Notes under the pieces: model-generated
What the model was told of the DNA's origin: nothing
The model's database searches: none
Seen by the model: only the letters and a program-made list of their open reading frames with translations
Part shown: in pieces, positions 31,386-43,020 of the stretch
How the letters are laid out: every line of letters starts with the position of its first letter
Numbering within the stretch: the first letter of the stretch is position 1
DNA from: Megaustenia siamemsis
Taxonomy: Eukaryota; Mollusca; Gastropoda; Stylommatophora; Ariophantidae
Length of the DNA: 64,000 nt
Assembly: GCA_032433765.1 (NCBI GenBank)
Contig: JAVIAB010000159.1
Span: 53,892,972 to 53,956,971, forward strand
Reading direction: 5' to 3'
Position numbers and translations under genes: made by a program

Positions 31386-33490
31386 GTAGAATAAACATTC
31401 CAATAGACAAACAGAAAGCTGCAAGACGGGAAAACCAAGATGCAAAACTCATGCATTTAGCACCAGAAGAGAATCAGACGACCATCGTTACCCCAACTGA
31501 ATTAGATGCTGCCCTCAAAGGATTGAAGCTCAAAAGTTTCCCTGGTAAAGATGGAATCTCCAACGAAATGCTCCTAAATCTGGGACAGAAAGCCAAGGGC
31601 CAGCTTCTAAGGATAATAAATTCTAGCTGGAAGAGAGGTCATATGCCGGCAATCTGGAAATAAGCTATTATGGTGCCCATTCTCAAGCGTCGAAAAGACC
31701 CACTAGACCCAAGTAGCTATAGACCAATTAGCCAACTGAGCTGCCTGAATAAACTCATGGAAAAGCTGGGTAACAGAAGACTCATCTTATGTGGCATTTG
31801 GAGACAAAACAACAAATCGTACCACAACAAAGCGGCTTCAGTCAGCACAGATCAGCTGAAGACCTGGTCACCTACATTGCCCAGGAAATAGAGTATGCTC
31901 TACAAGAAAAGAAACACACACTGACAGTGTGGGTCGACATGGAGAAGGCTTTTGACAGGGTTTGGCGAGAGGGTTTAAAGAACAAGCTTTTTAGACTTGG
32001 CATCCATGGTCGTTTATTCAATTGGGTCTCTCAATACCTTCAGGATAGAACGTTTAGAGTACGTAAGTTCAAGGTCAACTAAGTAAGAAGGTCTCTATCT
32101 AACAAGGTATCCCACAAGGCGGAGTCTTGTTTCCAACACTCTTTTTAATTTTCATAAATGACATCGTAATAGACATTCCACTCAGAATAAACTCAGCAAT
32201 ATACGCAGATGATCAGGCGTTATGGGCTCGCGTGGAAAGTATGTCGGTGGCTGGACCCAGGATGCATGATGTCCTAGGTGAACTTGAAAAATGGACGAAC
32301 ACATGGGGCTCTTACCAATCAAGGAAAAAAAAACTACATATACAATTTTCAGCCTATCAAGAAACACACTCTCTGCAAACTTGAAGATAAAAGACCATAC
32401 ACTTCCTATTGACCAAAACCCAACATATCTTGGTGTCACCATGAATCGCAGAATGACTTGGAAAAATCCGATAGATAGAGCAAGGAAAAAAGCCAGAAAA
32501 CGTACAAATAATATGAAGAAATTTGAGGAACTGGGGGGCAGACATCAATATTTTGAAAAGACTATACGTAGGAAGAGTCTGACCAGATCTAGAGTATGGA
32601 GTCACAGCCTGGGCTATGGCTTCCAAATCATACCTTAGCTTAAATTAACAGAACCAAGCTGCCCGTATCATCACTGGTGCCATGAAATCTACACTTATCA
32701 AGACTCTAGAAACAGTAAAAGGTTTACAACCCTTAGATGACAGACGGGTCACTAAAGTATTGCAACAAGCGGAGAAATATAGAAGGATCTTTAGCCACCC
32801 CATGCACCAAAGAATAACTGGTTACGGAATTGAACGACTAAAGATGAGCAACTTCGCTGCAATTGCCAATGAACTAATTTCTGGGAACCCAGTACTTTCC
32901 CAAACAATATCGAAACCCTTGGGCCCATCTGATATGTCTCCTCATGGAAAGCAGAAAATACCAGAACTTAAAGAAAATATAACAGGAATCATGAAAAAGG
33001 CACCAAATCAGACACAGAAAGAAAACACGTAGCAGACAAACACTTTCAAGATACCTATCCACAGGACTCTTGGTCCCACATATACACAGATGGCTCTGCT
33101 ACAAATGCCACCAGAAATGAAGGGGGAGGTGTGTTCTTGGCGCTGAATAATCAGGACGAGATCACCAAGTCAATAGCTCCTGGACAATTCTCAAACAACT
33201 TTAAAGCAGAAACCGAGGCCCTCAGAGATGCTGCAACACTGGCTACTCAACACAAAAGCAACATTCACATTAAATTAGTGATTCTGACTGATGCACTGTC
33301 AGTACTATCAGCTCTGAAAAGTACCAAGACCAATAAACTAGATGATTTGAGAACAATCATGGACCAAATATGCAATAACTTCCATATTGTAGCCATTCAG
33401 TGGATACCATCACACTGTAATATACACGGGAACGAACGCGCAGACAAATTAGCTAAAGAAGGAGCGAGATTACCACAAGAGAACCATCCG
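31376..33490 (+). pseudogene. Jockey-like non-LTR retrotransposon: RT and RNase H (broken)
   Basis: 5'-truncated copy. The reverse transcriptase starts with a PGKDGISNEML segment (about 31540), then YRPISQLSCLNKL (31720), WVDMEKAFDRVW (motif A, 31930), GIPQGGVL (32105) and IYADDQALWA (catalytic YADD, about 32200). RNase H follows with YTDGSATNAT (33085), KAETEALRDAA (33205), LTDALSVLSAL (33285) and IPSHCNIHGNERADKLAK (33400). At least five frame breaks (near 31660, 31790, 32080, 32340 and 32640) inactivate it. The match ends at 33490 where a 68-bp tandem repeat begins. Confidence 0.85.
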
Positions 33491-33491
33491 A

Positions 33492-33720
33492 GATAAAGTG
33501 TACTGACGAGATAGTGCAGTAAGGAGACTAAACGAGCCTTATTCTATAAGAACACAGAAGATAAAGTGTACTGTTGAGATAGTGTAGTAAGGAGACTAAA
33601 CGAGCCTTATTCTATAAGAACACAGAAGATATAGTGTACTGTTGAGATAGTGTAGTAAGGAAGCTAAAAAGACCTATCTCTGTAAGAAAACTGAAGATAT
33701 AGTGTATGGAGGAGGAGGCA
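33492..33720. repeat. 68-bp tandem repeat
   Basis: Units start at 33492, 33560, 33628 and 33696 (last partial). The first three are nearly identical and the later ones diverge. Confidence 0.95.
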
Positions 33721-34019
33721 AACATGGTCTTGACCTCTGTGAGAATTGAAGAAAGGTATGAGGTTATATGTAGAAATGAAATACATTTCGTTTTCTAAAG
33801 TTCACATGTTTTCATAGTCTGTCTTTTTAAAGATCGACATGGGAAATAGAATGGAATAGTAACCGACATTATAGATTGTTACGTAATTACTTTTTTACTA
33901 GGACTATTTCATGATGTATTGATCGTTATACTAATATATGAAGTAAGGGCTTTGGAGCTGTCACTAAGTTGTAATGAAATGGTAACCCTTGCTCTAGTTT
34001 GTTAGGTAACAATATTGTA

Positions 34020-34150
34020 TTTGTTACTGTCGAGATGTAATGGATTAGTGTCAGCTATCGCGCTGTGCCACTGAGTATGGGTTCGATCCTGCTTTGATTC
34101 ATATTTTTGTTTCTGTTGTTGATTATTTGTCAATTTTTCCGAGTGCTGTG
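34020..34150 (+). mobile_element. SINE fragment
   Basis: Contains 'cgctgtgccactgagta-tgggttcgatcctgc' followed by 'tgtttctgttgttgattatt', repeated at 34495-34570. The B box ggttcgatcctgc is clear; the head is degraded. Confidence 0.5.
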
Positions 34151-34444
34151 AACATACCTCTTCCTCTGAATTGATTCGCTGATTATCGCCTCGGAAGTTT
34201 CCCTCTATAATAAAATTCATTTATTATTATTTGTCTCCAGGTTAAACCACTGGAAACTACTATTCGTGCTGTTTCGTCCTAAATGTTTGTCTGCAACGCA
34301 AGTATTCAGCCCTACCCTATCCGGGAGATACTTGTCTTAACAGGAAAAAATACAGAAGCACTATGTATTTCCAAGCTGTGATCGCGGCCTTGTGCTATAG
34401 TCATGAGAACACCTGCGCGAAAGACAATGCCTACGAAGTTATTT

Positions 34445-34605
34445 TTTTTTAGTTAGCTGAGTGGCAGTGTCCCTAGCGTTTGGCTTTTCGTGTCAAGGCG
34501 CTGTGCCACTGAGTACTGGTTCGATCCTGCTTTGGTCCATATTTGTTTCTGTTGTTGATTATTTGTCATTTTTTCCGAGTGCTATAAACATACCTCTTTC
34601 TCTGA
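34445..34605 (+). mobile_element. tRNA-derived SINE
   Basis: A box (ttagctgagtggca) at about 34453 and B box (ctggttcgatcctgc) at about 34517, a spacing a little longer than in a simple tRNA. The 3' part is shared with 34085-34150. Confidence 0.6.
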
Positions 34606-35283
34606 ATTTATTCACAGAAAGAAAACACGTAGTAGAAAAACACATACACGATACCTACCCACAGGAATATTGGTCCCACATATACACAGATGGCTCTGCT
34701 ACAAATGCCACCAGCAATGCAGGGGGATGTGTGTTCTTGACGCTGAATAATCAGGACGAGATCACCAAGTCAATAGCTACTGGAAAATTCTCAAACAACT
34801 TTAAAGCAGAAACTGAGGCCCTCAGAGATGCAGCAACACTGGCTACTCAACACAAAAAAAAACATGCACAATAAATTGGTGATTCTGACTGATGCACTGT
34901 CAGTACTATCAGCTCTAAAAAGCCACAAAAGTAATGAAAAAGATGACTTGAGTACAACCCTGGACCAACTATGCAATAACTTCCAGAGAGTAGTCATTCA
35001 GTGGATACCATCACACTGTAATATACACGGGGACGAATGCGCAGACAAATTAGCGAAAGAGGGAGGGAGATTACCACAAGAGAACCATCCGCTCAGTTAT
35101 GATGAAGCCACATCCATTCTCAAGGGTCAGTTCCATGAAAAATGGAAACGAGAACACCCAAATCATAACGAGAGTGACGAATACCACCAACTATCAAGGA
35201 GGAATCAAGTCATCATACTTCGCCTACGCACAGGCCAAAATAGAAGGAGAAATCACATGTTCACCAAATTCAAAATAGGTTAG
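34605..35283 (+). pseudogene. Jockey-like RNase H domain, second copy
   Basis: Encodes SHIYTDGSATNAT, KAETEALRDAATLA, LTDALSVLSAL and VIQWIPSHCNIHGDECADKLAK, and then a conserved downstream region with HEKWKREHPNHNESDEYHQL. A frameshift in the A run at about 34854-34864 splits the domain. RNase H family residues (Asp, Glu, Asp, His) are all present, though NER has become DEC in the last motif. Confidence 0.82.
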
Positions 35284-35696
35284 TGTTGCCTCGTATCGCT
35301 GTGTGCATGTCTGCGTTTGTCACATCTCATATCTTTGTGTGTACATGTCTGTGTTAGTCACATCCAGTGACTCGGGCAGATGGTGCTCGTAAACCTTGGA
35401 GGGTCGACCATGTAAGGGCAGAATCCCCCTACAGAAAAGATCACCTGCTGCCTTGCAGGAAGATTGGAGACAATCAAAGGCTAAGGAAAGCAAACCTGAA
35501 TAAAATGTTGGCTGAAATCGGATTCACTGGGCCACTGGCGCAGAACACAGTGCAATGTTTTAACGGGTGTTCAATCAAAGTGGATCTGACAGACTCTAAT
35601 TGTGATGTTCTGTCTGTGGGGGCGATCAACACACTTAACTTGACAGCTGACTTCATGTGAGAGTCTGGAATCCTATTCTGATTGAGTCCTGATCGC

Positions 35697-35756
<60 letters not shown>

Positions 35757-35801
35757 GGTACAACGAGCCTATGCCACTGTACAATTTGACTACAAAACAT
35801 G
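35284..35801 (+). mobile_element. Jockey-like retrotransposon 3' part, left of hAT
   Basis: Similar to 44285-44640 (a 97-codon frame here, 90 there, starting TRADGARKPW). It includes a (GA)n run at 35698-35754. The last codons before the hAT element read PLYNLTTKHVLE and continue after it as DCP. This is a typical C-terminal H-x-L-x-x-C knuckle of Jockey-type ORF2. Confidence 0.6.
35698..35754. repeat. (GA)n microsatellite
   Basis: About 28 uninterrupted GA units. Confidence 0.95.
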
Positions 35802-36010
35802 TTCTAGAGCAGTGGTGGCCAACTTGAGGTTGCCCGAGGGCCGGATTAAAGCCAAGGCCAAGACCCGCGGGCCACACTTAAGAATATCGTCAAAAATGAC
35901 AGTAGGGACCTATGCGATATAGTAATATATAAATAATGCTTGCACTTTGACTACATATTTGATTTGTAACAAATCCATTAATTATTCATTTTAAAATTAC
36001 CTTTAATGTC

Positions 36011-37811
36011 TCAGTGCGACGATTGTGACTTGTCACAGCTTTCCACCAGAGATTTGAAGTCCACTTCAATTTTTGACGTGGCGATTCGGAGAGTATGGGA
36101 CAATGTCGAATCGGTCATTCTGTTCCTGGTCTTAGATTTAATTAACTTCATGGAAGAGAATGTTGTCTCGCAGAGATATGTGCTGCCGAATATAGAGCAC
36201 ATCTTTAGTGCCCATTTTCTCAGACACGGGTAACGTTCATTTGGTAGCAATTTCCAGAAGTCAGCTCCTAATGCCTTTACAGTACTGAGGAAGGGGTCAC
36301 ACTGAAGGTCACACAACTCTAGTTGAAGATCTGATGGCTGGCACTCCACTGTGCACTTAATTGGGTTATTAAAAAGTTCCGTTTGCGGACGAAACATTTC
36401 AAAATCTTGAAATCGTCGATCAAATTCACAAATCAAATGTTCAATGTCAGCTGCGTACTTACTGAAGTTTGCACTTTCTATCTCTGACAACAACTGCTTA
36501 CAACTTGAAAAATGGAACAGATCATTTTTTTGCAAAGAAAGTCTAACTAGATTCAGCTTCTTTTTAAAACCATCAACATATCCCATCAATTGAAAAATGG
36601 TTTGCTTTTCCCCTTGTAGCTGCAAATTCAATATGTTCAAATGTTGTGTGATGTCTATGAGATATGCCAGATTATGAAGGAAATTAATGTCTTTGAGTGC
36701 ATGTTGAAGATCAATGGAGCATGGTAAGTTCTCTCGCAGGAAGTCATAAATGTCATTCTTCAGTTCAAAAAATATTATTAAACATTTCCCTCGACTAAGC
36801 CATCTTACTTCTGTATAAAGCAGGAGATCACCGTAGCTAGAATCTACTTCCTCTAAAAATGATAAAAACTTCCTGTGATTTAAAGACTGGTGTCCTCCTC
36901 TTATCAAATTTGTTATTTTCACAACAGTAGCCATGGTGTCTTTTAGATTTATGGACTTTGCACAAAGGACCTCTTGATGAATTATGCAATGCAATGTAGG
37001 TACGTTAATTTTGTTTTGCTTTAGAAGTCCAACAAAACCAGTATTTGAACCAATAAAAGCTTTGCAACCATCAGTACACACTGCAGACAACTTTCCAAAA
37101 CCACCTACTTCATCTACGGCACTATGAACTGCAGAAAATATGTCTGTCCATCTACAAGTGTCATGCAAAGAGCAAACTTTCAACAATTCTTCAATAACAG
37201 TAAAATCCTCCTGGATAACTTTAACAAAAATAAGAAGCTGGCAAGTGTCAGTGATGTCAGTACTTTCATCAATCGCGAGCGAAAAATATGAGCAGTTTTC
37301 AATACAAGATTTTAAACTTTGAGACAGTTGCAGACTGATGTCTTCTGTTCTTCTGGCTACAGTTTGTTTTGAAAGAGGCACAGATTCAAATTATTTGGCT
37401 ATTTTTTCTTGACCGAATGCCTTTGCCATTTGAATCGCACATTTCTTCACAAAATTTCCGTCAGTAAAGGGTTTTTTTAGATTTTGCAAGCTCATAGGTA
37501 ACTGTATATGATGCAATGATCGATGACTCTTTAATTTTATTGCCCTTTGTATACATACTTTGCTGTTGATTCAACTTTGTCTTCAGCTGTTCAACCAAAA
37601 GCTTCCTAGCTTCAATGCTATGTTTCTCATACATGTTTTGATGATGTGTGGCATAGTGCTGTTTTAAATTATATTCCTTCAAAACGGCTAACACTTGAAC
37701 GCAAATTAAGCACTGAGGTTTACTATCCTTATTGAAGATGAACAAATCATCTAATTCCCATTCAGGTTTAAATATGCGATTTTCACAATCAACTTTTCTA
37801 CGTTTTAACAT
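36011..37811 (-). pseudogene. hAT transposase (ZBED/GTF2IRD2-like type), one stop and one frameshift
   Basis: DNA cut-and-paste enzyme. The N-terminal frame (37461-37811) has a BED-like zinc finger, CLICVQVLAVLKEYNLKQHY followed by ATHH. The main 456-codon frame (36011-37381) has the RNase H-like fold with LAIDESTDITDT (first Asp), VCTDGCKAFIG (second Asp) and, near the end, a hAT dimerisation domain with a CETTFSSMKLIKSK segment (catalytic Glu region). Breaks are a TAA at 37391-37393 and a frameshift in the poly-A/T run near 37470-37476. Otherwise the protein is full length (about 600 residues), indicating recent loss. Confidence 0.9.
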
Positions 37812-38233
37812 GATTTAATACAAAATCTCACATCAAAGTTAAAAGTCACAGAATGTTGGTCCACTATCGAAAATAAGTCCAGATTTGACAGTTATACACA
37901 GACTTGTGTTTGACAATGAAATCAAAAGATTGTGACCAAATAAACACGTTGCAGTCATTTTATGGACAAGACAAGACGATGGGATCAAAGGGAATGAAGG
38001 CGAACAGTGAAACATTTTGAATGTAACTTCAAAGACAGAATTAGAGCTACGAAGTCCCCTCACCCCTGTCCCTCCCAACCTCATTAACCCCTTACCGCGA
38101 AATGAAAGAGCCACCACAAGTCCAGACGACAAATGTTGAGCCAAAGATTTGACGCTATCACCGCACTGACAATAAAGCAACTTTGCGGTACCAACTCGAA
38201 GCAAAGACTTTGAATATTGTCGGCACCATTAGT

Positions 38234-38239
<6 letters not shown>

Positions 38240-38315
<76 letters not shown>
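38240..38315. repeat. (TG)n microsatellite inside the hAT element
   Basis: About 38 TG units between the transposase and the right terminus. Confidence 0.95.
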
Positions 38316-38320
<5 letters not shown>

Positions 38321-38540
38321 GAAATTATGTTGCCAATCTAGCTGTTGCGAGAAATTGACAGAGATTTTCAAATTGTGTATTCTTGAACGATAGAAGAGTT
38401 AACTCCGACACGGATTAAAACCAGGAGAAATCCGCTATTAGGGGTAAAAAATGAAGTAAGTCCGTGGAGCTTCGCGGGCCAAGAAAACTAGGCTGGCGGG
38501 CCGGCCCGCGGGCCGCCATTTGGCCACCCCTGTTCTAGAG

Positions 38541-38665
38541 GATTGCCCCTAGTACACAGACCTGAGAAGAGAAATGTGGTCCACGCCCACCTCCATGAAA
38601 GAGAAACTATATGGGGCAATCGATTCGCTTAAACAGACAGCTGACTTCATGAGAGAGAACTCCTT
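38541..38665 (+). mobile_element. Jockey-like retrotransposon C-terminus, right of hAT
   Basis: Continues from 35801 and reads YTDLRREMWSTPTSMKEKLY followed by a DSLKQTADFMRE segment, the usual last residues of Jockey-type ORF2. Confidence 0.7.
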
Positions 38666-39059
38666 TTTTCTCCCCTCTCTGTCGTCGATTTCTGTACAAA
38701 CTATTCTTCTTCTCCAACTCTACAAAAATGATCAACTTGTCTACTCCACTATTTTGTCACTCTCTCAGACTTTGAATAAACACAACTTGAATCACACATC
38801 CTTATTCTGGTAATCAGAGTCAGGAAACCTACATGAAGACGACAGTGTCTTGACCTAATATATTTGGAGCTGAAGTTTCTCATGTTTACCATTCGATGTA
38901 AAATTCAATTACCAAGATTGATCTCATTACAAAACAAAACGACTTATGCTACAGTGATGTTGATTTGACAGATTTATCACAATGTATCAGTTTGTTAACC
39001 TAAGGACACATTTGTTCTGTGCCGGGCGGTATCTACATCATCAAATGTATTGAGTTATT

Positions 39060-39425
39060 TGTGGGTCATCATCATTGCACTCCGAACATGTCCATTGGTG
39101 CTCAGATCCCTTCCTCAGCAAGTTTCGCTGTGCATAGCGACTGACGACTCCCAGTTCTGTGTTGACTGATAAGTCTTCTTATACGCCAAATAAGTTTCTC
39201 GCGTTTGGTTGTGCCCATCCTAACTCCCATCTCTTTCATCCGAAAGATTGACGTGGACTCATGGTTGTCGATGTCTTGGGCACATCTTGGAGGGCATTGA
39301 TGATGTCTGCCCTATCCATTGGTTGACCGTACTCAACGATAGTGCAGCTAGCCAACCTGTCCGCTCTTTCATGAAGAAATATATCCACATCATCCGCTAA
39401 TGTAAAACTCTTCAAACCATTCATT
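39060..39425 (-). pseudogene. Retroelement RNase H C-terminal relic
   Basis: Minus-strand translation gives ERADRLASCTIVEYGQPMDR, then, across a frameshift, NTELGVVSRYAQRNLL and GSEHQWTCSECNDDDP. This is the recognised tail of a non-LTR element that lacks the Jockey-like motifs seen above, so it is a different family. The same relic lies at 55540-55870. Confidence 0.6.
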
Positions 39426-39474
39426 TAGTACAGTATGTACTATATGGCACTGTTTCACTTAAACACTTTCACGT

Positions 39475-39875
39475 CAAGTTCTGAAATGCCAGAATGGACA
39501 TCATAAATGGATTTCCATATAAATGTTGCATCTCATAAATGTTGGGAGTACCATGGACAGTTAAGAAGAGTAATGACGATGTTCTGAGAGAGGTCAAAGC
39601 AAAAAGAGAGCTAATTTCCAATATTAGTAAGAAACAATCATTATTTGTTGGCCATTTAATGAGAAGAGAATAACTGGAATATATTGTAACAACTGGAAAA
39701 ATTGAGGGATGAAGAGATAGAGGGAAGCAAAGAGAAAAAATAACAGACAGCTTAAGAGAATGGCTTGGCAGAAGGTCAACAACAGAAATGATAAATAGCT
39801 GCCGAGATCGAAAGTTGTGGAGAGACATGATCACCTACGCCAGTATGCCAAGTACTTGATGATAATGATGATGAT
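39475..39875 (+). mobile_element. RTE-A C-terminal tail insertion (copy A only)
   Basis: Encodes, across frames, the RTE tail with an EKLRDEEIEGSKEK-type segment and ends in ATG-rich repeats (gatgataatgatgatgat). Absent from the homologous place in 55113-58755. Confidence 0.6.
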
Positions 39876-40019
39876 CTCATAAATTGTGACACATTACATT
39901 TATTACACAGCTACATTGTAATGTTAATGTAAGTAACATTTTAATACAATTGACAAACAAAATATACATAAAATTTGCTGACGGCCATATTGGCGGACAT
40001 TTTTATTATCTTTTTAAAA

Positions 40020-40400
40020 CATGTTTTTCTAAGGAAAGATAAAACATATACAAAAACAATACAAAAAATTTTTTATTGAAAAAATACACCACTACACACA
40101 TTAAAACATTATTTCTGTTGATGAAAAATCACCAATACACACAATTTTTATACTGTGGAAAAAATACATAATTAACACATTTTAAAACATTTTTTTTTCT
40201 TTTGAAGAAAAACACAAATAAACACATTTTAAATTATTCTTTTCTAAAAAAAAACAAAATACACCTTTTAAAACATTGGTTATGTTGAAGAAAATACAAC
40301 TATAAACATGTTTGAAAAACAAACACAACTATAAACACGTTTTAAAACATGTTTTCTCTTGAATAAAATACAACTATAAACAAGATCTAAAACATTTTAA
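40020..40400. repeat. AT-rich tandem repeat, about 43-bp period
   Basis: Imperfect repeats of gaagaaaatacaccaataaa, then cacattttaaaacattttt. The longer homologue is 55960-57115. Confidence 0.8.
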
Positions 40401-40611
40401 CATGTAATAAAAGCCTAGATAAATCAACATATGCTGAAGATGTAGCTTTAGATGAACAAACAATTGGTAGACCCATAAATGGTGGATATATAGAAAAGAT
40501 ATTAGAAAATGACATGAAATTATTCACTGAAACAAACATCGATATTTAAACCTGAAACTCTTGACTTTGGTTAACAACAAATTGGTAAAGCCCCAAATGG
40601 TGTATACATCA

Positions 40612-41046
40612 TCATCATCATCATGTGCTATACCGTTTGACGTTGACGATCATGTCCTTCCACAATCATTTATCTATAGTGCTGCGCATCAGTTCCGTTG
40701 TTAAATGTTTTCCATGCCATGAAACCCCGCTATCCAATATATGTTTCTTCTCTCTTTGTCGTCCCCGATCTCTCTTTCCTTGTACTTTACCACTTGTAAT
40801 CAAGTGATCCAACTTTTTTCTCTTCTCGTGATGTTTAATTGTTTCTTTCTGATATTTTTTAGGAGCTCCCTTTTTGCGTTGGCCTCTTTGAGAATTTCCT
40901 CATTGGTCTTTTTAGCTGTCCATAGAACTTTCAACATTCTTCTGAGAAATCCCATCTCGGTGGACTTTAATCGTCTTTTCTTTTGTTTTCTACTGTCCAT
41001 GATTCACTTCCATAGGTCAGAATCGGTTCTATATAACACCGATGAA
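40612..41046 (-). mobile_element. RTE-A retrotransposon 3' part, copy A of the duplication
   Basis: Starts with the (CAT)n 3' terminus at 40612 and matches 58317-58755. It is split by a family A repeat (41062-41597), resumes at 41613-41749, and is split again by the inverted-repeat block 41750-46112. Confidence 0.75.
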
Positions 41047-41061
41047 CTCTCTTTCTCACTT

Positions 41062-41597
41062 TGATTCATTGGTTATTGAAGGCCCCGGTATCACTGCAAA
41101 CGAATTAAAATCCATAATTGCTCAACCGCCCGTGCCAGCGCAATCATCCGAGTTAATATTTTATCTCCCAAACAAAGAAAGGTAACTGTAGTTCCCATTG
41201 TAGCAGTCTCAGCACACGGCATACGACAATAAAGCGAAACCGCGCAGAAAGTGAATACAGACAACTGTTATAATTGATATCATCATTCATCGTAACCAAT
41301 TGGAATATCGAAACATGATCAAAACGGATAAGACACACATTTCATGGTGTGCCACAGAGCACATTCAGTAGCTCCAGCAACAACCCGAACATGGAATATG
41401 AGGAAACTGCAACAAAGAACACTTTTCATACATAGCCTTCAATAGTTCCTGCCGCATATCCACCATATACTGGAAGTTCTCGTCCTCCTGTAAATGATGA
41501 TCGTCATATTAAAAAAAAATAATGTTTGATGATGTTAGGCCATCGTTTTTTACTCCAATTCCGAACATATAAAATTATCTAAAGAAACGAGAAAATT
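41062..41597 (+). mobile_element. Family A repeat with 15-bp target-site duplication
   Basis: The perfect direct repeat ctctctttctcactt at 41047-41061 and 41598-41612 flanks this 536-bp copy. The uninterrupted site is preserved in the duplicate near 58750. The size and sequence of the duplication point to target-primed reverse transcription. Confidence 0.85.
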
Positions 41598-41612
41598 CTC
41601 TCTTTCTCACTT

Positions 41613-41749
41613 CTATTGACATATATTTGTCGCATAAGATAATTTTAATTTTCTGAAATGCAATTGTGGCCTGAGCTATTCTGTTTTTTTTGTATTTCTG
41701 TGGTACATCTCCCATCTGATGTTATTATTGTGTCCATGTATTTGACGCG
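41613..41749 (-). mobile_element. RTE-A fragment, second piece
   Basis: Matches 58760-58895 up to 'tgtatttgacgcg'. The next homologous base is found at about 46118. Confidence 0.75.
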
Positions 41750-41879
41750 AGTAGTAGGTGTGTTGTAAAATGTCCTCTTTTCCTTGTTTTCCTGCGTTAA
41801 ACGCAGAAAAATTCTGCATTTTGTGTCTATATAGAAAGTATATACGCAGTATACACGCAGCATACACGCAGCAAGGCGA

Positions 41880-42030
41880 ACCGATCAATGCTGAGTGACC
41901 CCGATCTGCGGCCGGTCGGTCGGTGAGGTGACCTCGGGCTGAATTGACGGTCGGTCGGTCGGGTCGGCCAGGTGCGGCATTATCTCGGTGATCTCTCGGC
42001 GTGACCTGTCATGGGATTTATTCTGATTAG
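41880..42030. other. GC-rich GGTC-repeat tract
   Basis: Repeated 'ggtcggtcgg' words, in strong contrast with the AT-rich surroundings. No coding frame is supported. Confidence 0.6.
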
Positions 42031-42199
42031 GTGTGGTGAGGAAAGTGTGTGTTCTTCCCCTCAATGTAGGATCCATTTTTATCTCTCGGGTTAAATATTT
42101 TCTCACTACCTCAGGTCAAGTGTGTGTTTGTAAATAAATAGTGTGTTGTGATGATTTGAAAAAGGGAGGAAAGTGGTGCTATCTCTCGGTTTTTCATCG

Positions 42200-42300
42200 G
42201 TAGTATTGGTTCGCTCTCTCTATCCCTCTCTCTCTGTCACTCTCTCTGTCACTCTGTATCTCTCTCTGACTGTCTCTCTCTCTCTCTCTCGTTCTCCTAA
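42200..42300. repeat. (CT)n-rich tract
   Basis: Interrupted CT/CTGT microsatellite. Confidence 0.9.
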
Positions 42301-42387
42301 CTCCCTCCTCTTCTTCTCTCCTACCATGATACCTTCGTGCCTCACTTTTCCTCTTTGACCACACAAGCTCGAACGTGATGACTAATC

Positions 42388-42850
42388 AGCCGATCGGGTA
42401 GCGATGAATGTGTAATAAATAAAAACTAGTGGCGGGAATGCTCTCCACCATCCACTTAGTATCCACAGTATCGGGTCTGGTGAGCAGAGCAATGTCTACG
42501 GGATCGTGTTCGTTTAAAGAGTCTACAAAACTTGTCAAATCTCCAAGATTACTGATTAAACGTGGGAACTCGAGAACAGCCTAATTATTGAGTGATGCGT
42601 GGAAGAAGGATAACTCACCACTCTTTCTGTGACGGAGGATAAGATGTTGACCTTAACATACATACTTTATAGACATTACCATTAATACAACTGAATAGCC
42701 TTTTATTGATAAACCTACTGCATCGTTACGAGATAGGAAAAAAACAGAAAAAAGATATTCAACTTACAGCGTAAAATATACCCACGACACAGGCCGCTAG
42801 ACTGAAAAGTACTATGAAAATAAGTTTCTGTGAATCAATCGTGCTTATAA
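42388..42850 (-). CDS. Possible two-exon gene fragment, unidentified
   Basis: On the minus strand a hydrophobic segment, KLIFIVLFSLAACVVGIFYA, ends at a donor GCT|GTAAGT (42768/42767). It is followed by a pyrimidine-rich tract and an acceptor AATTAG|GCT (42581/42580). The second exon stays open for 64 codons (for example FPRLISNLGDLTSFVDSL and DTVDTKWMVESIPATSF) to a TGA near 42388. Both junctions are phase 0. There is no ATG in frame before the hydrophobic segment, so the start is either lost or in another exon. Two copies of a CCAAT-containing repeat lie just upstream. The product is not recognised and chance is possible. Confidence 0.3.
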
Positions 42851-42936
42851 CACGAAGTCTCACATACGACTAGTTTAAATATAATCTGGTAAATAAAAGT
42901 TGGACGACACTATTCCACCCTCTACTAACATCTAGG

Positions 42937-43020
42937 TTAACCAATCAGAGAAGAGGATTTCTACCGGACGCCGGCCAACGAAATGACTGACCTCTTTATT
43001 AACCAATCAGAGAAGAGGAT
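42937..43020. promoter_or_regulatory. Duplicated CCAAT-containing motif
   Basis: ttaaccaatcagagaagagg occurs at 42937 and again at 42999, 62 bases apart. The position, 90-170 bases upstream of the possible minus-strand exon, would suit CCAAT boxes. No TATA box was identified. Confidence 0.3.

Larger units (their letters stand above)
35810..38532 (-). mobile_element. hAT transposon with 8-bp target-site duplication
   Basis: The 8-bp direct repeat ttctagag at 35802-35809 and 38533-38540 brackets a 2723-bp element. It starts CAGTGGTGGCCAAC and ends TTGGCCACCCCTG, the short inverted ends of hAT elements. GC-rich subterminal 'gcgggcc' words lie near both ends. It sits inside the C-terminal codons of a Jockey-like element. 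Confidence 0.93.
38680..41061. repeat. Segmental duplication, copy A
   Basis: Collinear with 55113-58755. Shared landmarks in order: a 'tcgatttct-ta-aaactac/tattctt' block, 'gaagacgacagtgtcttg', 'caaaacgacttatgctacag', an RNase H relic, an AT-rich 43-bp-type repeat, 'gcctagataaatcaacatatgc' and an RTE-A insertion. Copy A has an extra RTE tail at 39475-39875. Confidence 0.85.

Noticed and set aside
35367..35660. Independent small gene of 97 codons (relative at 44309-44578)
   Set aside because: Lies in the 3' part of a Jockey-like retrotransposon and is repeated only with that element.
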